Positions 1-10,845 of a stretch of 64,000 bases of DNA are shown piece after piece (within the stretch, counting starts at the first letter, position 1; each line of letters begins with the position of its first letter). The stretch comes from Diphasiastrum complanatum. Lineage: Eukaryota > Streptophyta > Lycopodiopsida > Lycopodiales > Lycopodiaceae. The position numbers and the translations under genes were made by a program. The stretch covers positions 25,834,503-25,898,502 of the forward strand of contig CM055095.1 of NCBI GenBank assembly GCA_029204225.1, given 5' to 3'. The notes under the pieces are model-generated. The model saw nothing but the letters and a program-made list of their open reading frames with translations. It searched no databases and had not been told where the DNA came from.

Positions 1-347
1 CCTACTAGTATCATTGTACTCCTCATTTTGAAGCTAATTGTTTTGGTGATTTCATGGATTTTGTGAGTTATTGGATTTCTAGCTTTCTCTCTCTACCCGA
101 GAGCTCATGATGCATTTTCTCTCTCTACCCGAGGAGAGCAGCTTGTTTTTACTTAGATTATTTTTTGAATACTTCCCACACGTGTGAGTGAGAGTTGGAA
201 GTGATTGAATGCATGTAGTAGTGTGTTTTTGCCATAGGAATCAAGATTGATCTTGAATCTCAATCTAGTCTTGATCTTGGTTCATCTACACACCTTAGGA
301 GATCACAAGTACATGTAGTGGACAGTCCACACGTGTGAAATTCAACA
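1..347 (+). mobile_element. Truncated copia LTR (family B), 3' part
   Basis: This segment is the reverse complement of the proximal part of the LTR at 29840-30488, including the two runs of ctctctctacccgag and the closing TTCAACA end. The window starts inside it. No primer-binding site follows, so it is a 3' LTR or a solo LTR set into the family D copia that begins at 348. It carries two copies of the palindromic CACACGTGTG motif (177-186 and 328-337). The orientation is opposite to element B. Confidence 0.8.
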
Positions 348-2065
348 GGTGAGAGTTCAAACTTGCTCATTACGGCACTAATGACAAGTGATGAAGCCAA
401 GGATACCTGGTATATCAACAATGGAGCGTCCAAGCACATGACTTCAAGGAAGGAGTGGTTTTCGAAATTCAAGAAAATCCACAATGGTGATGAAGTTGGA
501 CAAGCGATGGTCAATTGCTACTTGTTAAAGGATTTGGAGTGTTACCAATGAAGCTACCCAGCGGGATGATAAAGTGGATAAGCAATGTGCAATATGTACT
601 TGGTTTAGCCAACAATTTACTATCAGTTGGGATGATGGATGATAAGCAACTCAAGGTTGAGTTTGATAGCGACAAATGTCTCGTCAAGCACATCAAGAAT
701 CACTAAAAGTTATTGCTACAGGAGCTAGAGTCAATGAAAATTGACTCTACAAATTGATTGTGAGATATTTTCATCAAGCTATGGTAAGCACTATTGATAG
801 TCGAAGTGATCTTTGGGATCAACGATTTGGTCATATTATGCTCAAAGTTTACAAATTCTCAAAAGAGGTAATCTAGTTATTGGATTGACCGAGATTCCTT
901 TTAAAGAAAAAATCTGTGAAGGCTGCATTTTGGGAAAACAACACAGAGAGAGGTTTTCCAAAAGTGGAGCTAGGAGAGCCAGTGGCATCCTCGATCTTGT
1001 CCACAATGATTTATGTGGACCAATACAGACTAGATCTCTTGTTGCTATTACTTTATTACCTTCATTGATGACCATAGCAGATGCATTTGGATTTATTTTG
1101 TAAGCAAGAAATTAGATGCTTTTGCTAAGTTCAGGGAATTCAAGATATTAGTTGAAAAACAAACAAGATGTTGCATCAAAATCTTATGGAGGTGGTGAGT
1201 ACTTTTCAGCATAATTTATTGATGTTTGCAAAGATCAAGGGATCAAGAGGCAGACTACAACACCTTATTCATTACAGCAAAACGGAGCTCCAAAACGAAA
1301 GAACAGATCCATTGTTGAGATGGCAAGGGCAATCTCAAAAGCAAGGGTTTGCCAAACACCTTCTGGGCAGAAGCTTGCAGCAGAGCTACTCTCCTAAAAA
1401 ACCTGTGAAAGCTAAGACACCTCATGATTTACTTTGGCATTATAGACTTGGTCATTTAAATCATTCTGCTATACAAAGAATGTCTTTAAGCACACCTACA
1501 GATGTCAATATGAAGCAAACTGCATATGATGAATATGAGAAAGTGGATGCTTATTTGTATAGGCAGCTGGTGGGTAGTTTGATTTATTTGACACACACAC
1601 GACCTGATATTTCTTATGTTATTGGTGTTGTAAGTCAATTTACAAAAGATCCTTGTCAAGCACACTGGAAGTCTGCTAAACGTATTCTTAGGTACATTCG
1701 AGGGACATTGAATTTTGGTTTGAAGTATGATCAGTCTGAAGTGCCAATGTTGATAGGTTACATAGATGCCAATTGGGAAAGTAATATTGATGATAGAAGA
1801 TCTACCAGTGGTCATACATTCAGTTATGGTACAGCTGTAGTTTCATGGAGCAGCAAAAGCAACCAACAATAGTCTTATCTTCAACAGAAGTTGAATATCA
1901 TGCACTCAACAATGCTACTACATAGGAAGCAATATGGGTATGAAGATTGTTTGTTGATTTAGGTCAACCATAGGTGGATGCAACTACTATATCTTGTGAG
2001 AACCAAAGCTACATTCACCTTGCCAAAAATCCAGTTCTACATGCTCGAACCAAGCACATGTTCTA
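348..2065 (+). pseudogene. Decayed Ty1/copia gag-pol fragment (family D, copy 1)
   Basis: Pieces of copia polyprotein appear in order but in several frames. First is a protease-like stretch near 400-450, where the usual D-S-G has become N-N-G (WYINNGASKH), so the catalytic Asp is lost. Then come the pre-integrase domain (about 590-700), the integrase zinc region (about 810-1060, with C-x2-C in CEGC) and a scrap of the integrase core (about 1240-1350). From 1500 the reading jumps directly to the RT thumb and RNase H ([11 protein letters not shown], then DDRRSTSGHTF). The end of the integrase and the RT palm with its active site are deleted, roughly 2 kb against intact C. The RNase H end (1870-2065) is frameshifted, with HARTKH as the last motif. 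It cannot make a functional protein. A relative of the same RNase H part lies at 55482-56210. Confidence 0.85.
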
Positions 2066-2150
2066 TTTTTAAAATATTTCCAAAAATAACAGGCACAAGA
2101 AATAGGACAAGTAATAATCTTTTTATGTTTAGAAAGTTTCCAAAAATAGA
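2066..2150. other. Short unassigned AT-rich junction
   Basis: This AT-rich stretch lies between the broken RNase H of family D and the family F LTR. A short direct repeat (tttccaaaaata) is visible twice, near 2079 and 2139. No coding signal is seen. Confidence 0.4.
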
Positions 2151-2423
2151 ACTTAGAGTTTGCTTTTCACAGGAACACAGATCATGCTACACAGTAACAC
2201 AGACAGAAAACACTCTCCACAACAAGCTCACATAGCAACTGTATTTCTCAAAATGAAATTACACTGTACATATAGTTGTTCACTCAGGCAACCCATGCAT
2301 GACCCAGGTTGCCGTTGGCGGGACGCGTGTCCCGTCGACTTGCCTCGTGGCGAGGCCAACTGATCCTTATCAACTGGTAGGACCCACAATATAGTAACAC
2401 AATAATTCTACTTTAATTCTAAC
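2151..2423 (-). mobile_element. Copia family F 3' LTR (copy F1)
   Basis: This 273 bp LTR matches the one at 43041-43313 in length and closely in sequence, in reverse orientation. Its ends are the inverted pair TTAGAATT/AATTCTAA rather than the usual TG...CA. On the reverse strand it follows the purine tract TTAAGGGAGAGA (2424-2435), which is the polypurine tract of the fragment next to it. Confidence 0.8.
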
Positions 2424-3205
2424 TCTCTCCCTTAAGTAGAGTCTACTTTTTATACAGTCATAATCATAGCTTTAAAGTCAACAAACTTTAAGTACAGAAA
2501 GCTTTGATCTAAACTTATCAAACTTTTCTCTAACAAGTGGCTTAGTGAAAATATTAGCTAGTTGTTCTTCTGTGATACAATGAACAACATGAATTTCACG
2601 ACTCAGTAGCCTCTCACGTATAAAGTGATACTGAATCTCAATGTGTTTAGTTCTCGCATGGAACACTAGATTCTTTGCTAGCTAAATGCCACTCTAACTA
2701 TCAAAACTGGAATACATACCCTGTGGTGGATCTACGATTATCATAGTCACCTCCCCAATCCGCATCCACATAACCACACAACTCAGGTAACCCATCATGC
2801 TTCATATAAATCAAGCCATAATCTAAAGTGCCTTTCACATAACGCAAAATGCGTTTAGCTGCCTTCCAATGCATTTCTGTAGGTGCTGCCATAAACTGAC
2901 TTAGAATGCCAACATCATAGCATATATCTGGAGTAGTTGTGGAAGGTAAATCAAGCTCCCTACTAATTGCCTATACAGTGTAGCATCAAATGACTGTGAC
3001 TCATCAAGCTTAGAAGGCTTTTTACCTGGTTCAATAGGAGTATTCACTGGTTTGCAATCCTGCAACCTAAACCTGTGCAACAACTCTTTGACATACTTCA
3101 CTTGTGTTAAACCCACTTTGCTATACTTCCATCTGCATGGTACTTAGTCCTGTATACCCATTTGCAACCAATGGGTTGCAAATTCTACACTACTAATGTA
3201 CATAT
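2424..3205 (-). pseudogene. Copia family F pol 3' fragment (copy F1)
   Basis: Read on the reverse strand, a short RT N-terminal scrap (CKWVYRTKYHADGSIA, about 3130-3200) is joined by deletion to the RT connection region (GLTQVKYVKELLHRF) and then to RNase H ([18 protein letters not shown]). A second deletion near 2690-2700 removes the middle of RNase H. The last part (2478-2666, ending FRSKLSVLKVC) matches the end of pol in copies F3 and F4. The RT YxDD motif is absent. It is a dead 3' fragment with its own LTR. Confidence 0.85.
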
Positions 3206-3469
3206 TCACTTGCATGTGTCCATAAAAACTCTTGCATGCATGTCACTTTGGACAATTAGGAATTTATGCATTTATGGTACCTCGAGTTTCTACTAGCCCA
3301 AGTTTGGCCACTATCTACATCTACATGCATGCCACATATGACAACTAGACATGATTGCATGTGATGTAGCTCGAGTTCCTACAAGGCTAATTTTGATATT
3401 TACAAGTTGTAACACTACATGCAAGATGAAAATCTTCGTCAACCCCAAAAGTCAAGTTGAATGGCTTTT
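3206..3469. other. Intergenic stretch, nothing recognised
   Basis: AT-rich sequence with repeated tgcatg(t) words and an imperfect repeat of a block (ctcgagtt.cta near 3280 and 3370). No coding or RNA feature is supported. Confidence 0.4.
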
Positions 3470-4310
3470 TGATTTTCACACATGGGTGGAAACAAAATAT
3501 TTGTGCCAAACTATGGCACGTTTCAAACTGTATGGCATCTTGTAGGTGATTTAAAAACATTGAAATGTATGTATAATGCTTCGCATGGGGCAAATACTAA
3601 ACATCCTTGTCTGTATTGTATGAAGAATTGTAAAGACTTGAATGTGACAAGATCAAGAGTTGGTCCAACAAGAGATCGAGAGGATCAAAACTTTAGACAC
3701 ATGTTGCCAATTCAATTGATCAATGTTCACATATGCACATTGCATGCTGAGGTACGAGTTATTAAAAAATTGATTTACAATCATATTGTGGATGTCTAGA
3801 ATACCAAAATCGGCCTCTAAAATTGGAATTGAGATATTAGAGCAAGTACTTTCAAAAGTAGGTTTGCACAAGGGAAATGTAAAAATAGAACAAAGTGAAA
3901 ATCGGGGAACGTTCCAAATAAGCCATCTGTTGGTGGTGCAAAAGCTAGAAGGTTTATGTCCAATCACACTGGAAAGTCTTCTACCGTGAATACAATGTTT
4001 GGAAAGACATTGTTGCAGCATCAAATGACTTTGAAGATATGGGCAACACAAGATTAAGAAAAGCTGCAGTATGGCAAAATCTCGACAATCTGATTGGCAT
4101 ATTGCGAAAAGAGAAATTATCTGAAAATGACATTGCAAGTTTACAAAAATATTGCAAGATATTTATCAAATTGGTAGCAGAATGTTGGGTCAATGATCAT
4201 GTTACTCACTATATGGTAACTCAATATTTGTTTTTGTGGACAAAGACAAAATTTTGTAGCCATCTTAATTTTGATATAATTCTCAATTCAGTACATTGCT
4301 AAATAAGATT
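3470..4310 (+). pseudogene. Gene X: transposase-like protein of unknown family, broken
   Basis: I do not recognise a named family. Fragments in changing frames read as one protein: GDLKTLKCMYNASHGA, then HPCLYCMKNC (a C-x2-C-x4-C cluster), then HICTLHAEVRVIKKLI (about 3730-3780), a PSVGGAK block near 3920-3940 and a C-terminal helix-rich part (LRKAAVWQNLDNLIGILRKE, about 4050-4130) ending near DHVTHYM at 4215. The layout, a Gly-Asp-Leu-Lys block followed by a Cys cluster and then a His/Cys block, resembles transposon-derived proteins; this is a guess from layout, not a domain match. Frameshifts lie near 3785 and 3960. The part from about 3791 is repeated in inverted orientation at 32090-32582, where the gene is cut by a gypsy fragment. 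It converges on gene Y. Confidence 0.45.
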
Positions 4311-4365
4311 GTGATGGGAAAAAAAAATGAATATTACCATGTCATGCTTGTCATCCTCCAAAATT

Positions 4366-5297
4366 CTATGCACCTAAGTCATGTCCAGCAGAAATACTTG
4401 TCACTGCCTCAGGATAAATGTATTTCTCTAGAGGAGGATATTTTCTTTGAAACTCAATGAACTCTTTCTCACTAGGAGCATTTTCGCCATAAGCTACACA
4501 TTGGTACATTGTAATTTGTAAGGCCTCCTGGCCATACTTCCAACCACAATCAATGACTTCAATTAAATCATTATGATTGAAGTCTATTATATCCGAAAAT
4601 TTGGACAATGCATTGGCTAGCGCAGGTAGGATCTCGTCCTCTCTCATGTCTAAGCCATCACCATATCATTCAATGAAAATCATGGTTGGCTATTCATATA
4701 GTATACATGAATGTCAAGTTGGTTGGGTCTTGATTTTATTGTTTTCTTCTACACCTGACGTAGAAGATATCATCATTGACCGTGATAGAGTAGGGTCATA
4801 CATCGAAGCCAGCTTTGCCTCCTCTTCATCACCCAATAATTCGTCTTCTAAATTTTTGTCTACATCAACATGACCTCTCTGAGAAGAAGTTTCGGTTGAC
4901 GAACCAGCACCAGTTGATCTGGATGATTGGCCTTCATCAGGTATAAAGGCAGATATAAAAAAACAAAGGCTATGTCCTCCACTATAGATCTTCTATGGGA
5001 TTTTTCACAATATTGTAGAACCTTTAGGCTCTCGTCAAGCCTGGTAAATTTTCTATCATGCTTGTGCTTGGCTTCATGCTGGGCAACAATCAATTCAAGA
5101 AAATGAATGAATCAATAACAAGACAAAAATCTTGGATGCTATTCCGTAACTTGTCAAATAATTCCAAAAAAGTGAGACTTGTGCTCTAGCACAAATCTCT
5201 CGACATCAAATTTCAGATGAAAAAGAGAAGAAAAATACTCAGTCCTATTCAAAACACCAGCATCAAAGAGGAATCGATACAGCTTGTCAGATGCCAT
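4366..5297 (-). pseudogene. Gene Y, left-arm copy (unknown protein, broken)
   Basis: The family is not recognised. The likely start is the ATG at 5295-5297, giving a product beginning MASDKLYRFLFDAG; the sister copy starts at the equivalent ATG at 13532. About 40 residues in, a run of six T shifts the frame. The continuation (ELFDKLRNSIQDF) is readable in the next frame in both arms, so the break predates the duplication or marks an intron. Later pieces are HEAKHKHDRKFTRLDESLKV (about 5040-5085), a hydrophobic stretch, and a C-terminal block (ALSKFSDIIDFNHNDLIEV to the end near 4366). It lies downstream of a reverse-strand TATA box at 5664-5671 and converges with gene X. There is no evidence of function. 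Confidence 0.4.
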
Positions 5298-5399
5298 ACT
5301 AGATATGATTGAGGGATTGGTAAAGTGGTATGAGGAATGGATATTGGAGTCACGTAATGGATGGATTCAAATGCCTAGAAAGAAAGGCGGGATTGTGCG

Positions 5400-5640
5400 G
5401 CTGCGATATTGGACTAACTACGAGAATCATATATTTCTGAAGGTCTATTGACACCATTGTATACAAAACGAATATCGCAGGCACGCAACGGATGGCTAGA
5501 AATACCACAAACGAACGATATGGTCGCGTGGTAGTGATATTGGACAAAGGATCGAGAAGCGATATCGCAGGCGCGCGACAGATAGCCAAAAAAACATAGC
5601 CAGGTAGTGATATTGGGATCGCGATATCGAGGTTAGAAAA
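5400..5640. repeat. Dispersed short modules around ATATCGCAGGC
   Basis: A module of about 25 bases, of the form ATATCGCAGGCrCGCrACrGAT, occurs at about 5472-5496 and 5562-5587. A diverged copy is at about 6225-6250 and an inverted partial copy at about 6269-6295. Counterparts sit in the mirrored arm at about 12396-12420, 13247-13268 and 13331-13358. They flank the G-box stretch on both sides. Their role is unknown; subterminal protein-binding repeats of a DNA transposon are one possibility. Confidence 0.5.
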
Positions 5641-6160
5641 AAGTTTTATGCCAATAATAAGCCCTTATATACAATGAGCGAGTTGATCGCAGTTCGTAGG
5701 TGACCGTTGGATACACGACATGTGTTTGGAAAATTTGTACAATTCGCAACATGTGGACCAATCAGATCTCGGGAGCATGTACATGCACGTGCAAAGAATT
5801 TATGGGGATTATCAACCCAATGGAATTGCAACACGTCTATGGTCCAGAATGTGACACATGGAGCCACACGTGGGGACCAATCATGATTTGACACTTCGAC
5901 TAATCATTGAATGACACACATCGATATGGGATACATCCGTCCAATTTGCGACATGTGGTCCAATCACATCCAAGGAGTGTGTACGCGCACGTGTGGAGAA
6001 TTTATGGGGATTGTCGTCCCAATCGCATTGCAACACCTGTGTGGTTCAGAATGCCACACGTGAGGACTAATCTGATTTGGACACACGAATCAAAAGATGC
6101 CACATGCCGATTTTGCATTTAATGAGAAAAAATCCACCACTATATGAGCAGAGGCGGCAT
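5640..6160. promoter_or_regulatory. Bidirectional promoter-like G-box block, left arm
   Basis: Two outward-facing TATA-like boxes bound this block: CTTATATA at 5664-5671 (TATATAAG read leftward) and CTATATGAGC at 6140-6149 (rightward, weaker). Between them lie two imperfect tandem units with a period of about 202 bp (compare acatgtggacca at 5749 with acatgtggtcca at 5951). They are dense in ACGTG-type elements such as CACGTG, CCACACGTGG and ACATGTGG. Such elements bind plant bZIP and bHLH factors. Gene Y lies in the leftward direction. Promoter activity is inferred. Confidence 0.5.
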
Positions 6161-6530
6161 ACCCTCTAGTTGTGCACTAGTTATCCCACTCGCCGTGCCC
6201 TTGCAATATTAGAAACTTGAATGAATACCGCAGTCACGCGACAGATGCTATGTTTATGAGTTGGAAAGCTCCGTCGTCATGTGTTTGCGATATCGAACGG
6301 ATATGGTGAGGACAAAATAAAATGCTTGTCTGCAATCTACTACCCCTACTACTATTACATCCATTCATCCTACTGTTGCTCGACCCTGTGTTAAGGGGAC
6401 AGGAAGAAAGTGTAGACCATGGCTCAGAGTATCAGGAGGTTACAGAAGTCCACCAATCTGTTGATACCGAAGCTCACTTCAACTCACATGTTTCTGATGG
6501 AAAAATCTTATTCTCTCAATGATTGTCATT

Positions 6531-9500
6531 ATTTGATACTCTTGGTCAATATTGTGTTTCTAAGCAACTAGTTTGGCTCGTCCACTACAAAAGCAATGGC
6601 ACTAATACTATGGAAGGAAGCGATATGGAGATATTCTTGAGATAGTTGTTTTCAGGCTTGTAACTTCTGAATGCTCCTCTCCCCAACACACAAAAAAAGT
6701 CAAATCAAAATCAAAATTTGCAGCACTGTTGAATTATGTTGGTCAACTAGGACTACAAAAGGTGTCACTATGGCCTGTGTATAATCTTTAAATATTTTTT
6801 TGGTTATATACATGTATTTTGTTCAGCTCTCTAACCTCCATGGGTCTATTGCTTGTAGCGAAATCTATAGGGGACTCACATTGATCAATATCTAAAATTA
6901 ATGTTGTTTCTCTAATTTTTTGCTTTTAATAATTTGATCTCGTATTTTAGAGATGTCTAAAGTATCCTAGAGGGAGCAAATTAAAGCCCCAAGCAAAATC
7001 AATATTGGTTTCAGTACAACCTCATACACAATGGTTTTTGGTCTTTTAGCTTTAAGTTTGGATCAGATAGGCTCTTGGGAGTAGGTTGGCTTACAGAGGC
7101 TATGGAGAAAACTGCATTGTCTCATTCCAAAATACTACAATTACGACAAGAAAATACAGGAGGATCATTTTCCTTAAATTTGCATCCAAGACAATACTCA
7201 AACATTGTTTGAAGCTCTACAAAAGGACAAAGAAAAAGACATTGAAAAATTGGTAATAGTGAGAGAAATTGCTATATTCATGCTAATTATAGAAGCTAAA
7301 TTAAATAAACTGAACAATGAGATTTAAAACTATCTACCAAGGCATCAAGATCTTTAGCAAAGTATGAATATTCATTCTAAGCATAGAAAATATTTAAATA
7401 AACTGAACAATGAGTTTTAAAAAAACTTACCAATCTAACAAGAGTTTTATCAAAATAGGTCCTCACAAACTCATCCTTATATTTATGTAGTTTTATCAGT
7501 GATCATTTAAAATAAAGACCCAACAAGTTTTGTCAAGCTCTTTGACAAGAATCTTAACAAATCTCTCCTCAGCCTCGTTTGGTTGATCTTTTAGCACTTT
7601 TTCCTAAACATGAAACTGAGTGTCGGCCTTACTAGCCTTCTCAATCAAATGTATGAATAACAATGTCAATCTATTATAGTTTATTCCTTTTGTAAAATAA
7701 TACATAAACTTCTTTTTGTCATTTACTAAGACATCTTGGGTCCTGCTAGATAAGCAAAAGGAAATCTTTGGCATCTTGAAATTTGAAAAAAAAAATTAGG
7801 TTAACCTACAACAAGAATATATAAAATAAGTTATCAAAAATTGTATCGAATGTTGAAATTTCTTTTACGAATATTATGTTTTTGCCCAAAAAAAAACTAA
7901 ATATTTTGTTTTGAAAAATGCCCATATTAGATTTTTAAAGTAGATTTTAGATGGATATTACTTGTAAAAACTTCGCATTTGTAGTTCATTGGGACCTTTT
8001 TTATGCAAAACATAATCAAATTTTTAACTAATATAGCAAAACACTGTTCTTCATTTTGGAATCTAGATGTTGCTTAGCTACATTTGAAACTATAGGAGGC
8101 ATTTGATATGACAAGCATAGCATTAAGATTTTCTACCCACTCTTAATGATTGCACCATAAAAGACAATAGAAATCTCTTCTTGAACATTTTAACTAACTC
8201 TGTCATCAATTCCCTTATAGAATCATTTGAACTACTTTCTCTATTTAAACATGTGATTTCACTTGCTAGCCAAAAAAAATTATTGGACTCATTGCAAGAA
8301 TCACATTCTTCAAGCCTACTAGCATTACAACAAGCCAAGTGCACTCAAAGAAGAAGAACGAAATATTACAATAGATGCCATCAATGGGGTTTCTTTCTTT
8401 TCCCTCAAACCTCTTTGGTTAGACAACACACAAAGCATTTAAATAAGAAAACTCAACCTAACATCTACATGAGCAACTAGAACTCAACCTATCATATTAC
8501 GCCTCATATAGTCAAGCTAGCATTTACTCTATTTTTCACAAAGATTATCAATAACTCACATCAAAATATGAGGTTGAAAATGGCCTCTGACAATATATTA
8601 TCATTAATGCACATATTCCAAAAAAATTGGCCCCTTCATTGATTTGACATGCATAGGTAGCATCATAAAGTAGGGATCATGCTCCGTATTTATGGCATAC
8701 TTCAGGATTTTGCCTTCATATGTCCATATTTGAGCTAAGTTGATTCTCCATCATGACTATATTGAAATCTTATGAATCTTGAATGAAGGATACACACCTT
8801 ATTTATATTCCATAAGCAGTATTTATGACTTATAATTTGCATAAATTTAGAAATAAAGCTACATTGAAAATACATATGGATCCACATAACATGGACAAGT
8901 AAATTTAGAACCATATATTGTTGATCTTCTAAATAACATCCAAATAATTTGAACTTTTTTATGTGATCTTTGTGATATTACATCCACATAATTCTATATT
9001 CTTCTTTTGTCTTGCTTGTATCCCAATATTGCACAAAAGCCTCATTGCCTCAACATCTTAGCTTTAGTTCATTGTTAAATTTACAATATTGGGGCTACAT
9101 TCAACTATGAGCACTTTGAGAGAAAAGGAAAAGAAAGGTTCATAAAGACAAAGCTATCTCAATAAAATAATGTCCAATCTTTGCTACATCGAAGTGGTGA
9201 ATAAGTCATTAAATTACATGCCTACACTATATCTTCTTGTTGGCATCTATACATGGAAATTAAAGCATAGTATGAATCTTTTCCATGGTTAGATCTTGTT
9301 GGTAATACATAATTTTCAATGTGAGAGAATATATGCACGCATGCTAACTCAAAGATAAAATAGTGTTTTTGGGAGACAATGTATCCTCTACAAATAAGAT
9401 ATGTTGAATGGTAAAAGGTCTATACAAGAGTACAATAAACAATGTACTATTTATTGGGGACATAGGAATAGTATACTAGCATCAAGGATTTGGTTCTTTT

Positions 9501-9725
9501 TTACACTTCTTGTATTGTGACAAAACATATCATTATGTATGTTTAAGTTAACATCAAAGAGATTGAAAATGAATTAGTTAAGAGAATGAGCTTCATGTGA
9601 TTTTCTTTATCCTTTATCAAGAATCAAAACGAAAACACTTTTTTTTTTTTTAAGAGCTTATTGCAAAGAACACTTCTCTTTCAAAATTACCATTATAGAC
9701 ATATTTCTTACATCAACATGTTAGT
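6531..9725. other. AT-rich loop of the inverted repeat, no gene recognised
   Basis: About 3.2 kb of AT-rich DNA with only short open stretches on either strand. A 74-codon reverse frame at 8123-8344 has no recognisable motif and is probably chance. A partial internal repeat (ttaaataaactgaacaatga) occurs near 7300 and 7393. No LTR ends, tRNA or protein domain can be supported here. Confidence 0.5.
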
Positions 9726-9782
9726 CACAAAAGATCATAATAGTCTGGCTTTGAGTAAGCTAGACTATTATGATCTTTTGTG
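9726..9782. repeat. Perfect 21 bp inverted repeat (hairpin) at a copia breakpoint
   Basis: The arms 9726-9746 and 9762-9782 are exact reverse complements (CACAAAAGATCATAATAGTC plus T) around a 15 base loop. The right arm sits exactly where the family F copia reading frame loses homology to its relatives, so the hairpin marks the truncation point. Confidence 0.85.
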
Positions 9783-10845
9783 CAATAATGTAGTGTGTTC
9801 TAACCATCCCCTTTGAACGAAAGTAGGCATCAATCCTGCTATACCACGCACGTGGTGCCTGTTTAAGACCATAAAGTGCTTTCTTCAAGCGACATACTTT
9901 ATTTTCTTGTCCCTTCATTACAAAGCTTTCAGGGTGATCCATGAACACCTCTTCTTCTAACTCACCATTTAGAAAAGCAGATTTCACATCCATCTGATGC
10001 AAAGGCCAGCCAAAATGTGAAGCTAAAGCAACAAGTAGACATAGAGTATTCCAGTTACATACCGACGCAAAGGTCTCCTCATAGTCGATGCCTTTACTTT
10101 GTGCATATCCTTTGATCACCAATCTTGCCTTGTGCTTTGCTATACTTCCATCTGCATGATACTCAACAAGTGGTCCTACTAAGTCCCATGTGCTATGCTT
10201 AGCAATTGACTCCATCTCCTCTCCCATGGCCTTGACCCAAATGTCATCATCCTTTGCTTCAACATGACTCGAAGGTTCTTTGCTTTGAATAATGCCAGAT
10301 AGGAGAGCATAATTTGCTTCATACCTTTCAGGTTGTGTCTTCTCTGTTGTTGATCTTCGTAGCTCTCCCTGGCTAGATGATCCTGGAAAGTCATCCATAT
10401 CGCGGCTCTCCAACAATCTCTCAAACCACTTAGGGAGATTCTTGTTAGGTGATAGGCTTCCTGGTGAAAATGTATCCCACGATACATCCTTCTTGCATTT
10501 GTCACCTGCAACTTCAATCCTTCTAGCACCAAAAGGTTTATCTCTACCTCTCCAACCTGTTTCTTGAGGTTGAGTAGTAGTATCTTGAGATGTATCCTCT
10601 TTTTCATCACTTGGAAGGTCAATGAATGGATCATCATCAGATGGTATCCTCACTATACCATCTTTCCCACTGAATGTATCTATCTTCTCAGCATCCTTTT
10701 CTTCATACATTTTAGATTCATCAAAGATAACATCACGACTTACATGGATTTTGTTTTCCACTGGATCAAAACATCTATAGCCTTTCACACGATCATCATA
10801 TCCTAGGAATATGCACTTGATAGCTTTTACATCAAGTTTACGTCA
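9760..10845 (-). pseudogene. Copia family F integrase end and RT N-terminal half (copy F2)
   Basis: The longest surviving family F frame (342 codons from 10788, with the integrase tail extending back to about 10845). On the reverse strand it runs from the integrase C-terminus (CIFLGYDD, GYRCFDPVENKIHVSRDV) through an acidic, Ser-rich linker to RT (KARLVIKGYAQSKGIDYEETFA, QMDVKSAFLNGELEEEV, LYGLKQAPRAWYSRID). The first RT catalytic Asp (MDVKSAF) is present. A short deletion in LVGPLVEYHADGSI removes the conserved GCKW block. The frame ends in unrelated sequence at the 21 bp hairpin, before the YxDD motif. The missing downstream half is what copies F3 and F4 retain. Gag, protease and most of integrase are gone. 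Confidence 0.9.

Larger units (their letters stand above)
3791..6530 (+). repeat. Left arm of a large inverted repeat
   Basis: The reverse complement of this arm reappears at 12119-14182 and, after an inserted retrotransposon nest, at 31735-32582. Shared landmarks in mirrored order are the gene X C-terminal part, gene Y, modules containing ATATCGCAGGC, the G-box stretch, and the inner tail ending tattctctc. The outer match ends at gtctagaatacc (about 3791; 32582 on the other side). The arms differ by many point changes and small indels, so the duplication is not recent. Confidence 0.8.

Noticed and set aside
2160-2363. A 67-codon frame conserved between 2160-2363 (+) and 43101-43304 (-)
   Set aside because: It lies in homologous family F LTRs and is antisense to the element; conservation follows from LTR homology.
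5400-6300. Possible CRISPR-like array from repeated modules
   Set aside because: Spacing is irregular, orientation varies, the genome is that of a plant, and no cas gene is present.
8123-8480. Overlapping 74- and 99-codon frames in the loop region
   Set aside because: No motif, no start or splice context, and AT-rich surroundings; indistinguishable from chance.
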